64,000 bases of DNA from an uncultured Eubacterium sp. (GCA_910584595.1 CAJUBQ010000015.1:1-64000); one strand, 5' to 3'. Positions 17,275-26,368 are shown, counted from the first letter of the stretch. Notes: generated by a model from the sequence alone, not told the origin. Made by a program: numbers and translations.

Positions 17275-18798
17275 ATGACAATTACAAAAATAAAGCAGAA
17301 ATTTGCCATTTTTATGGCATTGGCAATGGTATGGTTTTGGATACCGTGTGAGAGCGTATTCGCATCGGATGCAAATATGACGATCTCCGGCGGCGTGTTG
17401 ACTGCGTATAATGGCGGAGGCGGTGCAGTCACGATCCCTTCGGATGTAACATCCATTGGCCCGAGCGCATTTGCCGGAAAGCCAATCAGCAGTGTCAGTA
17501 TTCCGAGCAGCGTAAGAAGCATTGGAGACAGTGCGTTTGCAAACTGTACAGCGCTTGCGAATGTGACGATTCCGGGCAGTGTAACGACTATGGGCAGCGG
17601 TGTATTTGCAGGCTGCAGCGGATTAGGATCCGTTAGTTTGCAGGCATCTGTTTCAGCAATTCCGTCTTCAACATTCAGCGGATGCCGTTCCTTATCAAGC
17701 ATTGCGATATCAGCAGGGATTACAAGCATTGGCAGCGGAGCATTTTCCGGCTGCAGCAGCTTAAGTACCATGTCGATTCCTTCAGGTGTCGGCAGTATTG
17801 GAGACAGTGCATTTGCAAACTGTTCCAGCCTGTCAGCTATTTCTATTCCGGCTAGTACGACCAGTATTGGCGGCAGCGCATTATCCGGCTGTTCTGCTTT
17901 AACGACAATTAATGTTGCGTCTGGAAATTCAGCCTATGCGTCAGACGGGGGATGTTTATACAATGCATCGAGAACAAGGCTTATTATGGTGCCAGTGGGC
18001 AGATCAAGCGTAGCGATTAATTCTTCTACGAAAATTATCGGCAGCGGAGCGTTGGCTGGCTGCAGCAGAGTGACTTCGCTGTCTTTGCCGAATGGACTGA
18101 CGACGATTGAAAGCGGAGCATTTTCTGGCAGCGGCATCAATTCGATTACAATTCCTCGTTCAGTCACCTCAATAGGTTCTCAATCAGGATGGTCTCCGGA
18201 CGTAATTACAGGTTACAGCAATTCGGCGGCAGAGACATTTGCTTCGTCTGCAGGTTATACATTTAACAGTCTGGACGGAGGAAGTTCTTCTGACAGCAGT
18301 GATGATGACGATGATGATGATTCCTCTTCATCGGCCGGAAGCGTAAGTGTGGATTTAAATGAAGATACATCCAGCTCCGGCAGCGGCAGTTCTGATGACG
18401 ATATTGATGAAGAAGGAGCAGGAAGCACATCAATTGATTTAGGCGGTTCCGGTTCAGGGAATGCATCTGCAAATGGTTCGGGAAGCGCTTCGAATGGCGG
18501 TTCCGGCAGTACATCGGGAACAAATGCATCCTCCGGCAGTTCTTCAGGTGGAAGCACATCCTCCGGCAGTACATCCGGGAATACATCCGTCAGTTCTAAT
18601 AGCGGAAACACAACGGTACGTTCCTCAGGCGGAACAAGTTCTTCTGGTGCGAAGGCAGGCACAACGTCAAACAGTCATACACTTGATGAAACTCCAAAGA
18701 CAGGAGACGGCTCTGTCGATCCAAAGCTGTTTTTGATTTTTGGTTTGGTATTTGTTGGGTGCGGACTTGTGATTGTAGGAAAGAGACAGGGAGTTTAG
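17275..18798 (+). CDS. BspA-type leucine-rich repeat protein with sorting signal
   Basis: About 507 residues. Signal peptide 1-30 (FAIFMALAMVWFWIPCESVFA), then about ten BspA/TpLRR repeats of the form SIGDSAFANCSSLSAISIP, then a long Ser/Gly/Asp-rich low-complexity stalk including a run of seven Asp, then the cell-wall anchor TPKTGD, a hydrophobic helix (LFLIFGLVFVGCGLVIVG) and KRQGV. The motif is an LPXTG variant with Thr in place of Leu. The ATG at 17275 is chosen because AAGGAG lies 9 bases upstream; a GTG at 17266 overlaps the sortase stop. BspA-family repeats bind host or microbial proteins; anchoring by the adjacent sortase is inferred from operon position. Confidence 0.85.
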   Translation: MTITKIKQKFAIFMALAMVWFWIPCESVFASDANMTISGGVLTAYNGGGGAVTIPSDVTSIGPSAFAGKPISSVSIPSSVRSIGDSAFANCTALANVTIPGSVTTMGSGVFAGCSGLGSVSLQASVSAIPSSTFSGCRSLSSIAISAGITSIGSGAFSGCSSLSTMSIPSGVGSIGDSAFANCSSLSAISIPASTTSIGGSALSGCSALTTINVASGNSAYASDGGCLYNASRTRLIMVPVGRSSVAINSSTKIIGSGALAGCSRVTSLSLPNGLTTIESGAFSGSGINSITIPRSVTSIGSQSGWSPDVITGYSNSAAETFASSAGYTFNSLDGGSSSDSSDDDDDDDSSSSAGSVSVDLNEDTSSSGSGSSDDDIDEEGAGSTSIDLGGSGSGNASANGSGSASNGGSGSTSGTNASSGSSSGGSTSSGSTSGNTSVSSNSGNTTVRSSGGTSSSGAKAGTTSNSHTLDETPKTGDGSVDPKLFLIFGLVFVGCGLVIVGKRQGV

Positions 18799-18874
18799 TT
18801 TTATATAAATAGAAACGTTCATAGAATTTAAAAATCTATGTGACAATGATACAGATTTGAACTGTCAGAGTAGA

Positions 18875-18912
18875 AAAAGCGCATTTGAACAAGAAAATTC
18901 AGATGCGCTTTT
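18875..18912 (+). terminator. terminator of the surface operon
   Basis: AAAAGCGCAT (18875-18884) pairs perfectly with ATGCGCTTTT (18903-18912). It can work in both directions. Confidence 0.7.
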
Positions 18913-18974
18913 ATGATCTAAGGAACTCATAAGCTTAAGAAAATAAGGAAATTTGTTAAAATATGAAAAATATC

Positions 18975-19003
18975 TTGCAGTTTCCACAATTTCATAATAA
19001 AAT
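18975..19003 (+). promoter_or_regulatory. putative gdhA promoter
   Basis: TTGCAG (18975-18980), a 17-base spacer and TAAAAT (18998-19003) form a good sigma-A type promoter 45 bases before the gdhA start. Confidence 0.6.
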
Positions 19004-19048
19004 TAGGAACTAAGGAAAAAAATAATTATAAAAAAAGGAGATTGCAAA

Positions 19049-20383
19049 ATGAGTTACGTAGATGAGGTGCTTGCAAGAGTAAAAGAGAAAAATGCTTCTG
19101 AGCCGGAGTTTCTGCAGGCTGCAGAGGAAGTATTGGAGTCTTTAAGACCTGTGATTGAAGCCAATGAGGAACTCTATAAAAGAGAAGCATTATTGGAAAG
19201 ACTGACAGAGCCGGACAGACAGTTTAAATTCCGTGTTCCGTGGGTAGATGATAAAGGACAGGTTCAGGTGAATACCGGATACAGAGTACAGTTCAACAAT
19301 GCAATTGGACCTTATAAGGGTGGTCTGCGTCTGCATCCGTCTGTAAATCTTGGTATTATTAAATTTTTAGGTTTTGAACAGATCTTTAAAAATTCTCTGA
19401 CGGGTCTTCCGATTGGCGGTGGCAAAGGCGGTTCTGATTTTGATCCAAAGGGAAAATCAGATCGTGAGGTAATGGCATTCTGCCAGAGCTTTATGACTGA
19501 ATTATGCAAATATATTGGTGCAGATGTTGATGTTCCGGCTGGTGATATCGGTACGGGTGCAAGAGAGATTGGTTATATGTTTGGCCAGTACAAAAAGATC
19601 CGCAGTACTTATGAAGGCGTGCTGACAGGTAAGGGACTTTCTTATGGCGGTTCTCTGGCACGTACAGAAGCAACCGGATATGGTTTATTATATATTACAG
19701 AAGAATTGATGAAATGCCATGGAGAATCTATGGAAGGCAAGACGGTTGTAATATCCGGTGCTGGCAACGTAGCTATTTATGCAACGCAGAAAGCACAGCA
19801 GATGGGCGCTAAAGTTGTAACATGTTCAGATTCTACCGGATGGATTTATGATCCGGAAGGAATCGATGTGGCATTATTAAAAGAAGTAAAAGAAGTAAAA
19901 CGTGCACGTCTGACCGAATACGCAGCAGCAAGAAAGAGCGCAGAATATCATGAAGGACGCGGCGTATGGCAGATTAAATGTGATATTGCTCTTCCATGCG
20001 CAACACAGAATGAGCTGCTGCTCGATGATGTAAAACAGCTTGTTGCGAATGGCTGTAAAGCTGTCTGCGAAGGTGCAAATATGCCTACAACCATTGACGC
20101 TACAAAGTATTTGCAGGAGAACGGTGTATGGTTTATCGGCGGCAAGGCTGCAAATGCAGGCGGTGTAGCGACATCCGCGCTGGAGATGACACAAAATTCT
20201 GAAAGACTGAGCTGGACATTTGAAGAAGTGGATTCTAAGCTGAAACAGATTATGGTTAATATTTATCATAATATTGATAATGCAGCTAAGAAGTATGGAA
20301 TGGAAGGCGATTATGTGGCAGGAGCAAATATTGCCGGATTCGAAAAGGTAGCAGAGGCAATGCTGGCACAGGGTGTATGTTAA
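19049..20383 (+). CDS. gdhA: NADP-type glutamate dehydrogenase
   Basis: A 444-residue cytoplasmic enzyme interconverting 2-oxoglutarate plus ammonia and glutamate; the main ammonia-assimilating route in many gut Clostridia. The catalytic domain includes PYKGGLRLHPSV, the conserved GLPIGGGKGGSDFDPKGKSD and the PAGDIGTG loop; the nucleotide-binding Rossmann domain has VISGAGNVAIYA (about residue 236). Length matches the hexameric bacterial GDH family exactly. AAAAGGAG is placed 9 bases before the ATG, and the gene has its own promoter and terminator, so it is monocistronic. Confidence 0.97.
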   Translation: MSYVDEVLARVKEKNASEPEFLQAAEEVLESLRPVIEANEELYKREALLERLTEPDRQFKFRVPWVDDKGQVQVNTGYRVQFNNAIGPYKGGLRLHPSVNLGIIKFLGFEQIFKNSLTGLPIGGGKGGSDFDPKGKSDREVMAFCQSFMTELCKYIGADVDVPAGDIGTGAREIGYMFGQYKKIRSTYEGVLTGKGLSYGGSLARTEATGYGLLYITEELMKCHGESMEGKTVVISGAGNVAIYATQKAQQMGAKVVTCSDSTGWIYDPEGIDVALLKEVKEVKRARLTEYAAARKSAEYHEGRGVWQIKCDIALPCATQNELLLDDVKQLVANGCKAVCEGANMPTTIDATKYLQENGVWFIGGKAANAGGVATSALEMTQNSERLSWTFEEVDSKLKQIMVNIYHNIDNAAKKYGMEGDYVAGANIAGFEKVAEAMLAQGVC

Positions 20384-20395
20384 TCCTATAATCAG

Positions 20396-20424
20396 AAAGG
20401 ACTCTTAGGAGTCCTTTTCTTTTA
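20396..20424 (+). terminator. gdhA terminator
   Basis: AAAGGACTC (20396-20404), loop TTAG, GAGTCCTTT (20409-20417), then TCTTTTA. Confidence 0.9.
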
Positions 20425-20486
20425 TAAGGAACGATTTAATAGTTATATCTAAACAGTTTCTAAGTGAAAATGAAAGGAGTCCATCG

Positions 20487-20708
20487 ATGTTATTTCAGAA
20501 AAAGAAACAAGAAAAAGAAAAGTTGGAATATGACAGGGAAAATCAGAAGCCGATTTTAAAGTGCAGTATTTGTAATGGCGAACAGGTGGCAGGCTTTAAA
20601 GACTGTCGTACCGGAAAATTTCATGAAGTCATGTTTGTGAGAAATGAAAAAGATTTGCAGACATTTAAGGAAATGTATGGATTGGAAGAAGTTGTAAAAG
20701 AATATTAA
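20487..20708 (+). CDS. small conserved protein with CxxC
   Basis: A 73-residue cytoplasmic protein with a charged N-terminus (KKKQEKEKLEYDR), a CSICNGEQVAGFKD knuckle (CxxC) and a short C-terminal domain. Close relatives are common in Lachnospiraceae and have sometimes been labelled after aspartate dehydrogenase, which the sequence does not support. A good GAAAGGAG ribosome binding site precedes the ATG. Function unknown; the second pair of metal ligands of a full zinc ribbon is not obvious. Confidence 0.65.
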   Translation: MLFQKKKQEKEKLEYDRENQKPILKCSICNGEQVAGFKDCRTGKFHEVMFVRNEKDLQTFKEMYGLEEVVKEY

Positions 20709-20812
20709 ATGATATGTAGCTGATAAGACAATAAATGTTTGATTTGCAACTATATAGACATAATGATAAAGGAGCTAAAATCCCTCATTATGTTTGAAAA
20801 TGGGAGATTTTT

Positions 20813-21561
20813 ATGGAAAATACGGATATGAATGAATTGGATGTATATATGGAGGGTAATTATTTTGCATTTGATATATGGAAACGATCTTATGAGATAT
20901 TTAGTAATCAGTTTGCAAAAAAATTATTCTACAAACGCATTATTGCAATTGAAAATAAAGGGTTGTCTTTATTAGAAAGCTGCAAGGAACTGTGTGCTAT
21001 TTATAAAAAGAGCTTAGAGCGCTTCATCCTTCTCAAAAAGCGATGTCTTCATATTTGTGTTTTGTCATGGCAGATGTTCTGCTTAAAAACGGTTATAAAT
21101 TGCCAAAGGAAAGTTTTAAATATAAAAGTAAGAAATACACAGCTCCGAGAGTGGAAATGAAAAAAATACTTGATGGAAAAATGAATATTTTAGGTAATTC
21201 AGGGGATTGTGATGTTTTGTTTTTAAGTGAATACAGTGCGCATATAATCTGTGTGGAATTTAAATATTTTGTTCCTTCAATTACATATGAGGAGTTAAAG
21301 AAAACCGATAGAAATAAGATTACAAAGCAAATATATGGGAAATTAACACAGATTCAAAATCGTGAAAACGCTTTAAAAAACAATCTTGAATTTTTAATAA
21401 GATATTTGGGAGGCACACAGCAGAATTATAATGTAAAAACAATGATTGTGTTAGCAAGACCTAATATGTATGTGTATTCAGATGAAATAAAACAAAGGAT
21501 TCCATATGAATTTATGACAATGAATGAGTTTTTGAACAGGGTAGAAGAACATTTCGTTTAA
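20813..21561 (+). pseudogene. frameshifted PD-(D/E)XK nuclease-like gene
   Basis: Two frames join into one protein. Residues from 20813 read MENTDMNELDVYMEGNYFAF and onward; the continuation from 21043 is in the -1 frame, and extending it upstream gives ELRALHPSQKAMSSYLCFVM, directly adjoining the first part at an A5 run (21005-21009). One missing A explains the break. The C-terminal half shows a D-x(n)-ExK arrangement (GDCDVLFL...ICVEFKYF) like PD-(D/E)XK nucleases, followed by a helical region. If the frameshift is not a sequencing error, the gene is dead or read by slippage. Full length would be about 248 residues. Family assignment is tentative. Confidence 0.55.
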
Positions 21562-21619
21562 GGCAGTGTTGTTCTGCTATAGGTAAGAATAAGAGAAGGC
21601 GTTCGGAGTGTGAATAAAA

Positions 21620-22237
21620 ATGATGAGAGAAAACAGCATAAAAAAATATACCCGTATGTTTGCTCTGGCAGTTTTGGCAGGCATTGCAATCGGCATTGGG
21701 GGAATTGTATATTTATCAGTAGAAAACAAAATAGCCGCGGCGCTGATGTTTACGGTAGGGCTGTATACGATCTGCGTGCATGGATTCAATCTTTATACAG
21801 GAAAAATAGGATATCTGGTCAATCAGTCATTTACATATTTATTAGATTTAATGGTCATATGGTTTGGTAATCTGGCCGGAACGGGGCTTACGGCAGCAGC
21901 GGTAATGCAAAGCAGGATCAAGGGCATTTCGGATATAGCTGCTGCAATAAGCGCGACTAAAATAAATGATAATCTGTTTAGTTTGTTTTTGCTGGCAGTA
22001 TTTTGCGGCTTTTTAATGTTTGCTGCAGTGGACGGTTATAAGACTACACAGCATCCTGCAATTTTATTTATGGGAGTAGCCGCTTTTATATTATGCGGTT
22101 TTGAGCATTGTATTGCAGATATGTTTTATTACTTTTTAGGAGGGGCATGGTCAGCGCAGGCAGTAACAAGTATTTTGGTTATTACAATCGGTAATTCGAT
22201 TGGAGGGATGATGATTCCTTTGATGAAGAAAATATAA
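21620..22237 (+). CDS. formate/nitrite transporter family channel
   Basis: A 205-residue integral membrane protein with six hydrophobic segments, shorter than FocA (about 280). FNT signatures are visible: HGFNLYTGKIGYL (the G-x-x-L-x-T-G element), NLAGTGL after the third helix, and CGFEHCIADMFYY, the helix containing the conserved central His of the pore. Such channels move small monovalent anions or acids (formate, nitrite, hydrosulfide) across the membrane; substrate cannot be told from sequence alone. The start is ambiguous between adjacent ATGs at 21620 and 21623; GGAG is 11 bases upstream. Apparently monocistronic at the edge of the accessory island. Confidence 0.85.
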   Translation: MMRENSIKKYTRMFALAVLAGIAIGIGGIVYLSVENKIAAALMFTVGLYTICVHGFNLYTGKIGYLVNQSFTYLLDLMVIWFGNLAGTGLTAAAVMQSRIKGISDIAAAISATKINDNLFSLFLLAVFCGFLMFAAVDGYKTTQHPAILFMGVAAFILCGFEHCIADMFYYFLGGAWSAQAVTSILVITIGNSIGGMMIPLMKKI

Positions 22238-22666
22238 ATTTTTATTGATTTTATAGACGAAAATCGTCTTATAACTTCTCACAAGTCTTTATAGGAAGCG
22301 GTAGAAACCTTTGATTTTCAAGGCTTTTGTCGCTTCTGCTTATACCACGCCGTATCTTTTTACAAGCTCGCTTTTGAAGCAAGGGCGGCAAAATAGCGTC
22401 AAAAATTTAGGCGCATGAACAGCGGGTCTTTGATAGTCAGATTTTTAATAAAGCCATTAAACACCTTATAATATCTATATTTTCGTCGTCAAGAATTTTG
22501 TTTCGCTATATAGTAATTTCAGTATCTTTTGATATTTTCCTGTTGTAGATGTAATATACTCATATACATACTGGCATGAACGCTTTATCTTATAATTCCG
22601 CATAATATCAAGGTTTACTAAAAATTTACAGAATTTGAGATATTACTATATATTAAATTTGGACTC
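22238..22666. other. non-coding junction region
   Basis: No gene seen. It holds a hairpin-like segment near 22294-22334 (AAGCG...CGCTT with CCTTTGA/TCAAGG inside) and A/T-rich filler. It separates the transporter from a truncated recombinase and probably includes an insertion junction. Confidence 0.35.
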
Positions 22667-22707
22667 AAACTGCTACAACGCTTATAAATCAATGGGTGTA
22701 GCAGTTT
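22667..22707. repeat. 11-bp perfect inverted repeat at truncation point
   Basis: AAACTGCTACA (22667-22677) pairs with TGTAGCAGTTT (22697-22707), followed by AATTTTTAT. Recombinase homology begins right at its right edge, so it could be a terminator or the end of a lost element. Confidence 0.5.
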
Positions 22708-22734
22708 AATTTTTATCAAAGTGTCAAAGACGGG

Positions 22735-23166
22735 ATGATAGCTGATTTAACAAGAGTTTCCAGAAGAACGAAAGATTTACTTGAAATCGTTGACAAAATT
22801 AATAATAAAGGTGCATACATAAAAAGTCTGAAAGATACTTGGTTAGATACCACAAGCAATAATCCTTATAATGATTTTTTATTAACTGTAATGTCTGGTT
22901 TATCGCAGTTTGAGCGTGAATTAATCAGTCAAAGAACCAAAGAGAGGTTAGTATCTGCAAAGGCAAGAGGACGCAATGGTGGCAGACCAGGCAAGCAGAA
23001 TGTGAAAGCAGAAATGGTGATGGCATTATATAACAGTGGTATGAAGATAGCTGATATAGTGAGAAATACAGAGCTATCCAGAAGCACAGTAAACCGTATT
23101 ATAAAAAATCATAGCAGTAATGCAGAAATGACTGGAAGATTCCGGCATATATCAGGGAGGGGTTAG
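22735..23166 (+). pseudogene. N-terminally truncated serine recombinase (resolvase/invertase family)
   Basis: A 143-residue fragment. DLTRVSRRTKDLLEIVDKI and FERELISQRTKERL match the second half of the resolvase catalytic domain with its conserved Arg residues and the E-helix; GRNGGRPGK and an HTH (MKIADIVRNTELSRSTVNRI) form the DNA-binding end. The first 60 or so residues, with the Y-x-R-V-S nucleophile motif, are absent; in-frame coding can be followed only back to about 22702. No ribosome binding site precedes the ATG at 22735. Probably a relic whose 5' part was deleted. The helicase gene begins two bases after its stop. Confidence 0.75.
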
Positions 23167-23167
23167 A

Positions 23168-25252
23168 ATGGCTGCAGAAAGATTAGAACAGGAAGTGGAA
23201 GATTTATTTGGGCTTATTGGCAGCGGAAAAAATTTTCTTCTAAGTGGAGGAGCAGGCAGCGGAAAAACGTATTCATTAGTGTCGGTTATTAATGAGATTT
23301 ATAGACGTAATCCAAAAGCCAGAATTGCGTGTATAACATTTACAAATGCCGCGGTGCATGAAATCGAAAAAAGGGTTTTAAATTCAAGATTATGGATTTC
23401 AACTATACATGATTTCTTATAGAAAAACATATCACCGTTTCAGGAAGAATTGAAAGGTACGCTGATTGAAGGGATAAACAACCCTGAAATCAATTACAAA
23501 AATATATTTGTTGAAACACCATATTTCAATTCATTTGATGACGGAATTAGATATGCAGAACATTTAAGGCTGGCAAACGGCGAGATTTCACATGATGAAG
23601 TAATTGTTTTAGCAAATCAGATGTTTAAAAAATATCCTAAATTATGCGAAATTCTATGTTGGAAATATGAACATATTTTGGTGGACGAATATCAGGATAC
23701 AGCTTCGGAAGTAATAGAGATACTTCTTGATTTTCTGCCTAAAGGCAGAAAAAAGAATACTGTAGGATTTTTTGGTGATGCCATGCAGTCAATATATGAT
23801 GATGGTATTGGTGACTTAGAAGAATATATAAAAAAGGGGTGTGTTACGGAAGTAAAGAAAATTCAAAACAGAAGAAATCCTCAATTAGTTATAGATTTGG
23901 CTAATAAAATTCGTTTTGACGGGTTACAGCAGCGGCCATCCACAGACCAGAATGCGCCTAACATGGAGAATGGAATGGTAAAAGAAGGCAGAATTAGGTT
24001 TTTGTATGGAACTAATGTGTCTTTGAATGATATAAAGAAAAATAAGTTTTTTTCGAATTGGGATTTCCATAATCCGAGAGAAACAAAAGAACTGTGGCTG
24101 ACTAATAATCTTATTGCCGAAGCGGCAGGATTTCCTGAATTAATGAAAATCTATGATAAGGATCCTGTTATAAAACTGAAAAGGAATTTTTTGCAATGGG
24201 TAAAAAAGGAAAAGATTGAAATAAATGAAAGCCAGACATTTGATGCTGTTTTAAGATCATCGGACTGGCGCTACTCGGATCGTGCTCAGGTAAAAAATCG
24301 CAACAAAAAGCGCATTGAGGTATTTTTGCAAAGCCAGGAGAACAGCTTCCTGTATAATATGCTGAAAGACAAGCCGTTTGCAATAGTCAAAAGGATTAAT
24401 TTTGATAAGGATAATTTAATTTCTGATAAAAAAAGCATAGATGAAAAAGCATCTATACAGTCAAAGAGGGATAAGCTGATACGACATCTATTCAAGATAC
24501 ATGAAATTATTCAGTTGTATGAAAAAAATGAGTATAATGAATTTATCAGAAAGACATCATTTCATATTACTAAAATATCTGATAAGGTGTATATCAAAGA
24601 TAAAATAGAAGCATTACGCAGCATGGGCCAAAAGACAATCCATGACGTAATTTGTTATGCACACGACAGCAGATTATGCATGAAAGATGACATTATAGAA
24701 GGCTTTATTAAAAATAATGAGTATTTATATAACAGAGTTTCAAAAGTAAAATATGACGAATTTGCTAAACTTTACGATTATTTGGAAGGGTATACCCCAT
24801 TCTCCACTCAGCATAAAATTAAGGGTGAGGAATTTAAGAATGTATTGGTAGTATTGGATAATGGAAGATGGCGGGATTACAATTTCGAATATTTATTCAA
24901 TCCATCGCATCCCAGATGCAATGATAATGTCTTAAAGCGTACCAGAAAACTGTTTTATGTCTGCTGTACTAGAGCGTGTTTGAAAAATCATTCCCGCGAT
25001 CTGCGCTCCCCACTTTGCGGAGAATTCATCCCAAATTTAGTCAACATAGCCCACTATGACTCCTAAATTTGGGATAAATTCTCCATATCATGCCCTGTGG
25101 GTACAAACTGTGAAGCACATCTCACAGAAAGCATTTTTCAAACACGCTCTAGGGTAAAAGACAGTTTGGCGGTATATTGTGAGCATCTATCGAATGAAAT
25201 GCTGGCTATGGCAGAGGAATGGTTTGGGAAAGAAAACTGCACTCCTATTTGA
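23168..25252 (+). pseudogene. UvrD/Rep-type DNA helicase, broken by amber codon and MITE
   Basis: A superfamily 1 ATP-dependent helicase of about 634 residues when repaired. Walker A is GGAGSGKTYS (about residue 29), motif Ia is CITFTNAAVHEIEKR, Walker B is ILVDEYQDTA, motif III is GFFGDAMQSIYDD, and motif V/VI is HKIKGEEFKNVLVV...RKLFYVCCTR. Two lesions are seen. TAG at 23420-23422 follows STIHDFL, where Trp (TGG) would fit. A 176-bp MITE sits at 24973-25148 with a CTAG duplication; removing it restores CCTR-VKDSLAVY and the natural end at 25252. The insertion is 180 bp in total, so it keeps frame but brings a stop. No OLD-type nuclease partner (as in Gabija) is present. Probably a dead defence or repair gene. 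Confidence 0.8.
24973..25148. mobile_element. 176-bp MITE, copy 1, with CTAG target duplication
   Basis: Terminal inverted repeats AGCGTGTTTGAAAAAT and ATTTTTCAAACACGCT bound a non-coding element. Inside is a second long inverted repeat (GGAGAATTCATCCCAAAT against its near complement around a short centre), so the whole element folds on itself. CTAG flanks both sides (24969-24972, 25149-25152), and excising one copy restores the helicase frame, which proves insertion. A second copy of the same length lies at 30875-31050. It encodes no transposase and must be moved in trans. Confidence 0.85.
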
Positions 25253-25425
25253 TGATTTATAATTTCCAAAGAATTATAATGGATAAAAGCACCCTCTGTA
25301 TGGCAGTATTTGTACAGAGGGTATCTGCTATACATTTTCAGGCAAATTCATGCGAAAATGGTAATAGACAAAAAATAGCGTACATAAATAAACTTAAATG
25401 ATTGGTTTGTCAAACAGGTACTCAG

Positions 25426-26010
25426 TCAGAATAAACGCAGCATCTGTAAATAGTAAGTATGATCTGAAGCAGAATACCGTTCACCGAAAATTTTATAATG
25501 ATTTTCCGATATATAAAAATCTTTTAATCTTTGATTATCTTCGGAGTCAAGATAAATAATGCTGCCGCCAATCCGGTGCTGTATGTCAGTTAGTACATCA
25601 TTGGCAAATTCTATCAATTCCTTTCCAGTGATACGATGTCCGTTGTCGGCACTGTAATTTTTCCCGATCTGTGCAAGAAGGAATGCGGAGACAGTGTAAG
25701 AATTAGTATCTGCGTCCAGCTTTGCATGTGAAGAAAGTTTTCGGCGGACGGTATTGCTGATATTGTCGTTTTTTATTTCAATAGCTTTGTGTGCCAGAGT
25801 AAAGTAACCTACAATTTCACCATCTGAATTGTCCAAAAGCAGATATGTAATTGACAGTTTTCTTTTGGCAAATTCAATGGCGTTTTTGTGAAGAAAATTT
25901 TCGATTTCCTGATTCTTTGGACAGGAAAAGCTGGAAAGACCTTTCAGAACCTCATTTGTTCCAACGGATTCCAGTAAATCTAAAATATTCATTATAGTGT
26001 AATTATTCAT
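25426..26010 (-). CDS. GNAT-fold acetyltransferase, putative toxin
   Basis: A 194-residue cytoplasmic protein with GNAT-like features: the beta strands LSITYLLLDNSDGEIVGYFTLAHK, then YTVSAFLLAQIGKNYSA in place of the acetyl-CoA loop region, and GGSIIYLDSEDNQRLKDFY, where GNATs carry the substrate-side strand and C-terminal helix. It overlaps by eight bases the small upstream gene (ATGAATAA), the layout of GNAT-type toxin-antitoxin pairs in which the enzyme acetylates aminoacyl-tRNA. The GNAT fold is reasonably secure; the toxin role is inferred from gene order. A weak AAAGGAAAG ribosome binding site indicates coupling to the antitoxin. Confidence 0.7.
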   Translation of the reverse strand: MNNYTIMNILDLLESVGTNEVLKGLSSFSCPKNQEIENFLHKNAIEFAKRKLSITYLLLDNSDGEIVGYFTLAHKAIEIKNDNISNTVRRKLSSHAKLDADTNSYTVSAFLLAQIGKNYSADNGHRITGKELIEFANDVLTDIQHRIGGSIIYLDSEDNQRLKDFYISENHYKIFGERYSASDHTYYLQMLRLF

Positions 26011-26191
26011 TTTTTTCTTTCCTTTTGTTCCATACTGCCCTTATTGCATCAGGGTCAGACAGTATGGTATTTTTTGATGTACCGTGAACAGGTACGGGAT
26101 CAGCAATAGATGCTTCGATTGCATCTACAAAATCCTCAATTTTTTTAGTGTCTGTAATCTTTATATTAGCAAAAATACTCGATGTTGCCAT
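26003..26191 (-). CDS. putative antitoxin of the GNAT pair
   Basis: A 62-residue acidic protein beginning MATSSIFANIKITDTKKIED with the tail SDPDAIRAVWNKRKEKNE. Small proteins of this type often precede GNAT-like genes in Firmicutes. The start at 26191 has GAGGAGG nine bases upstream; an upstream extension lacks any such signal. It overlaps the acetyltransferase by eight bases. No ribbon-helix-helix or HTH is obvious, so DNA binding is not shown. Its job as neutraliser is inferred. Confidence 0.6.
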   Translation of the reverse strand: MATSSIFANIKITDTKKIEDFVDAIEASIADPVPVHGTSKNTILSDPDAIRAVWNKRKEKNE

Positions 26192-26368
26192 TTCGGTACC
26201 TCCTCTCAATGCGCTATTCCAAAGGATTAATTTCAAATATTATTATATGTAATAATTCTTAATTTAGCAATATTTTTATGAGTTTTGAATTCACCACTTG
26301 ACAATGTAGCAATGAGCTTATGACACAAGACGAAATCGCGGTCATGGACGGGGAAATGTATCTTGCAG

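Noticed and set aside
17400..18160. Repeat array in the LRR gene considered as a CRISPR-like array
   Set aside because: The repeats are degenerate, continuous and in frame; they encode BspA-type leucine-rich repeats, without unique spacers.
18255..18662. 135-codon antisense frame in the LRR stalk
   Set aside because: Produced by the Ser/Gly/Asp low-complexity repeat on the other strand; no ribosome binding site.
21043..21561. Separate 172-residue gene
   Set aside because: The frame is open upstream of its Met with protein-like sequence and joins the preceding frame at an A5 run, so it is the second half of one frameshifted gene.
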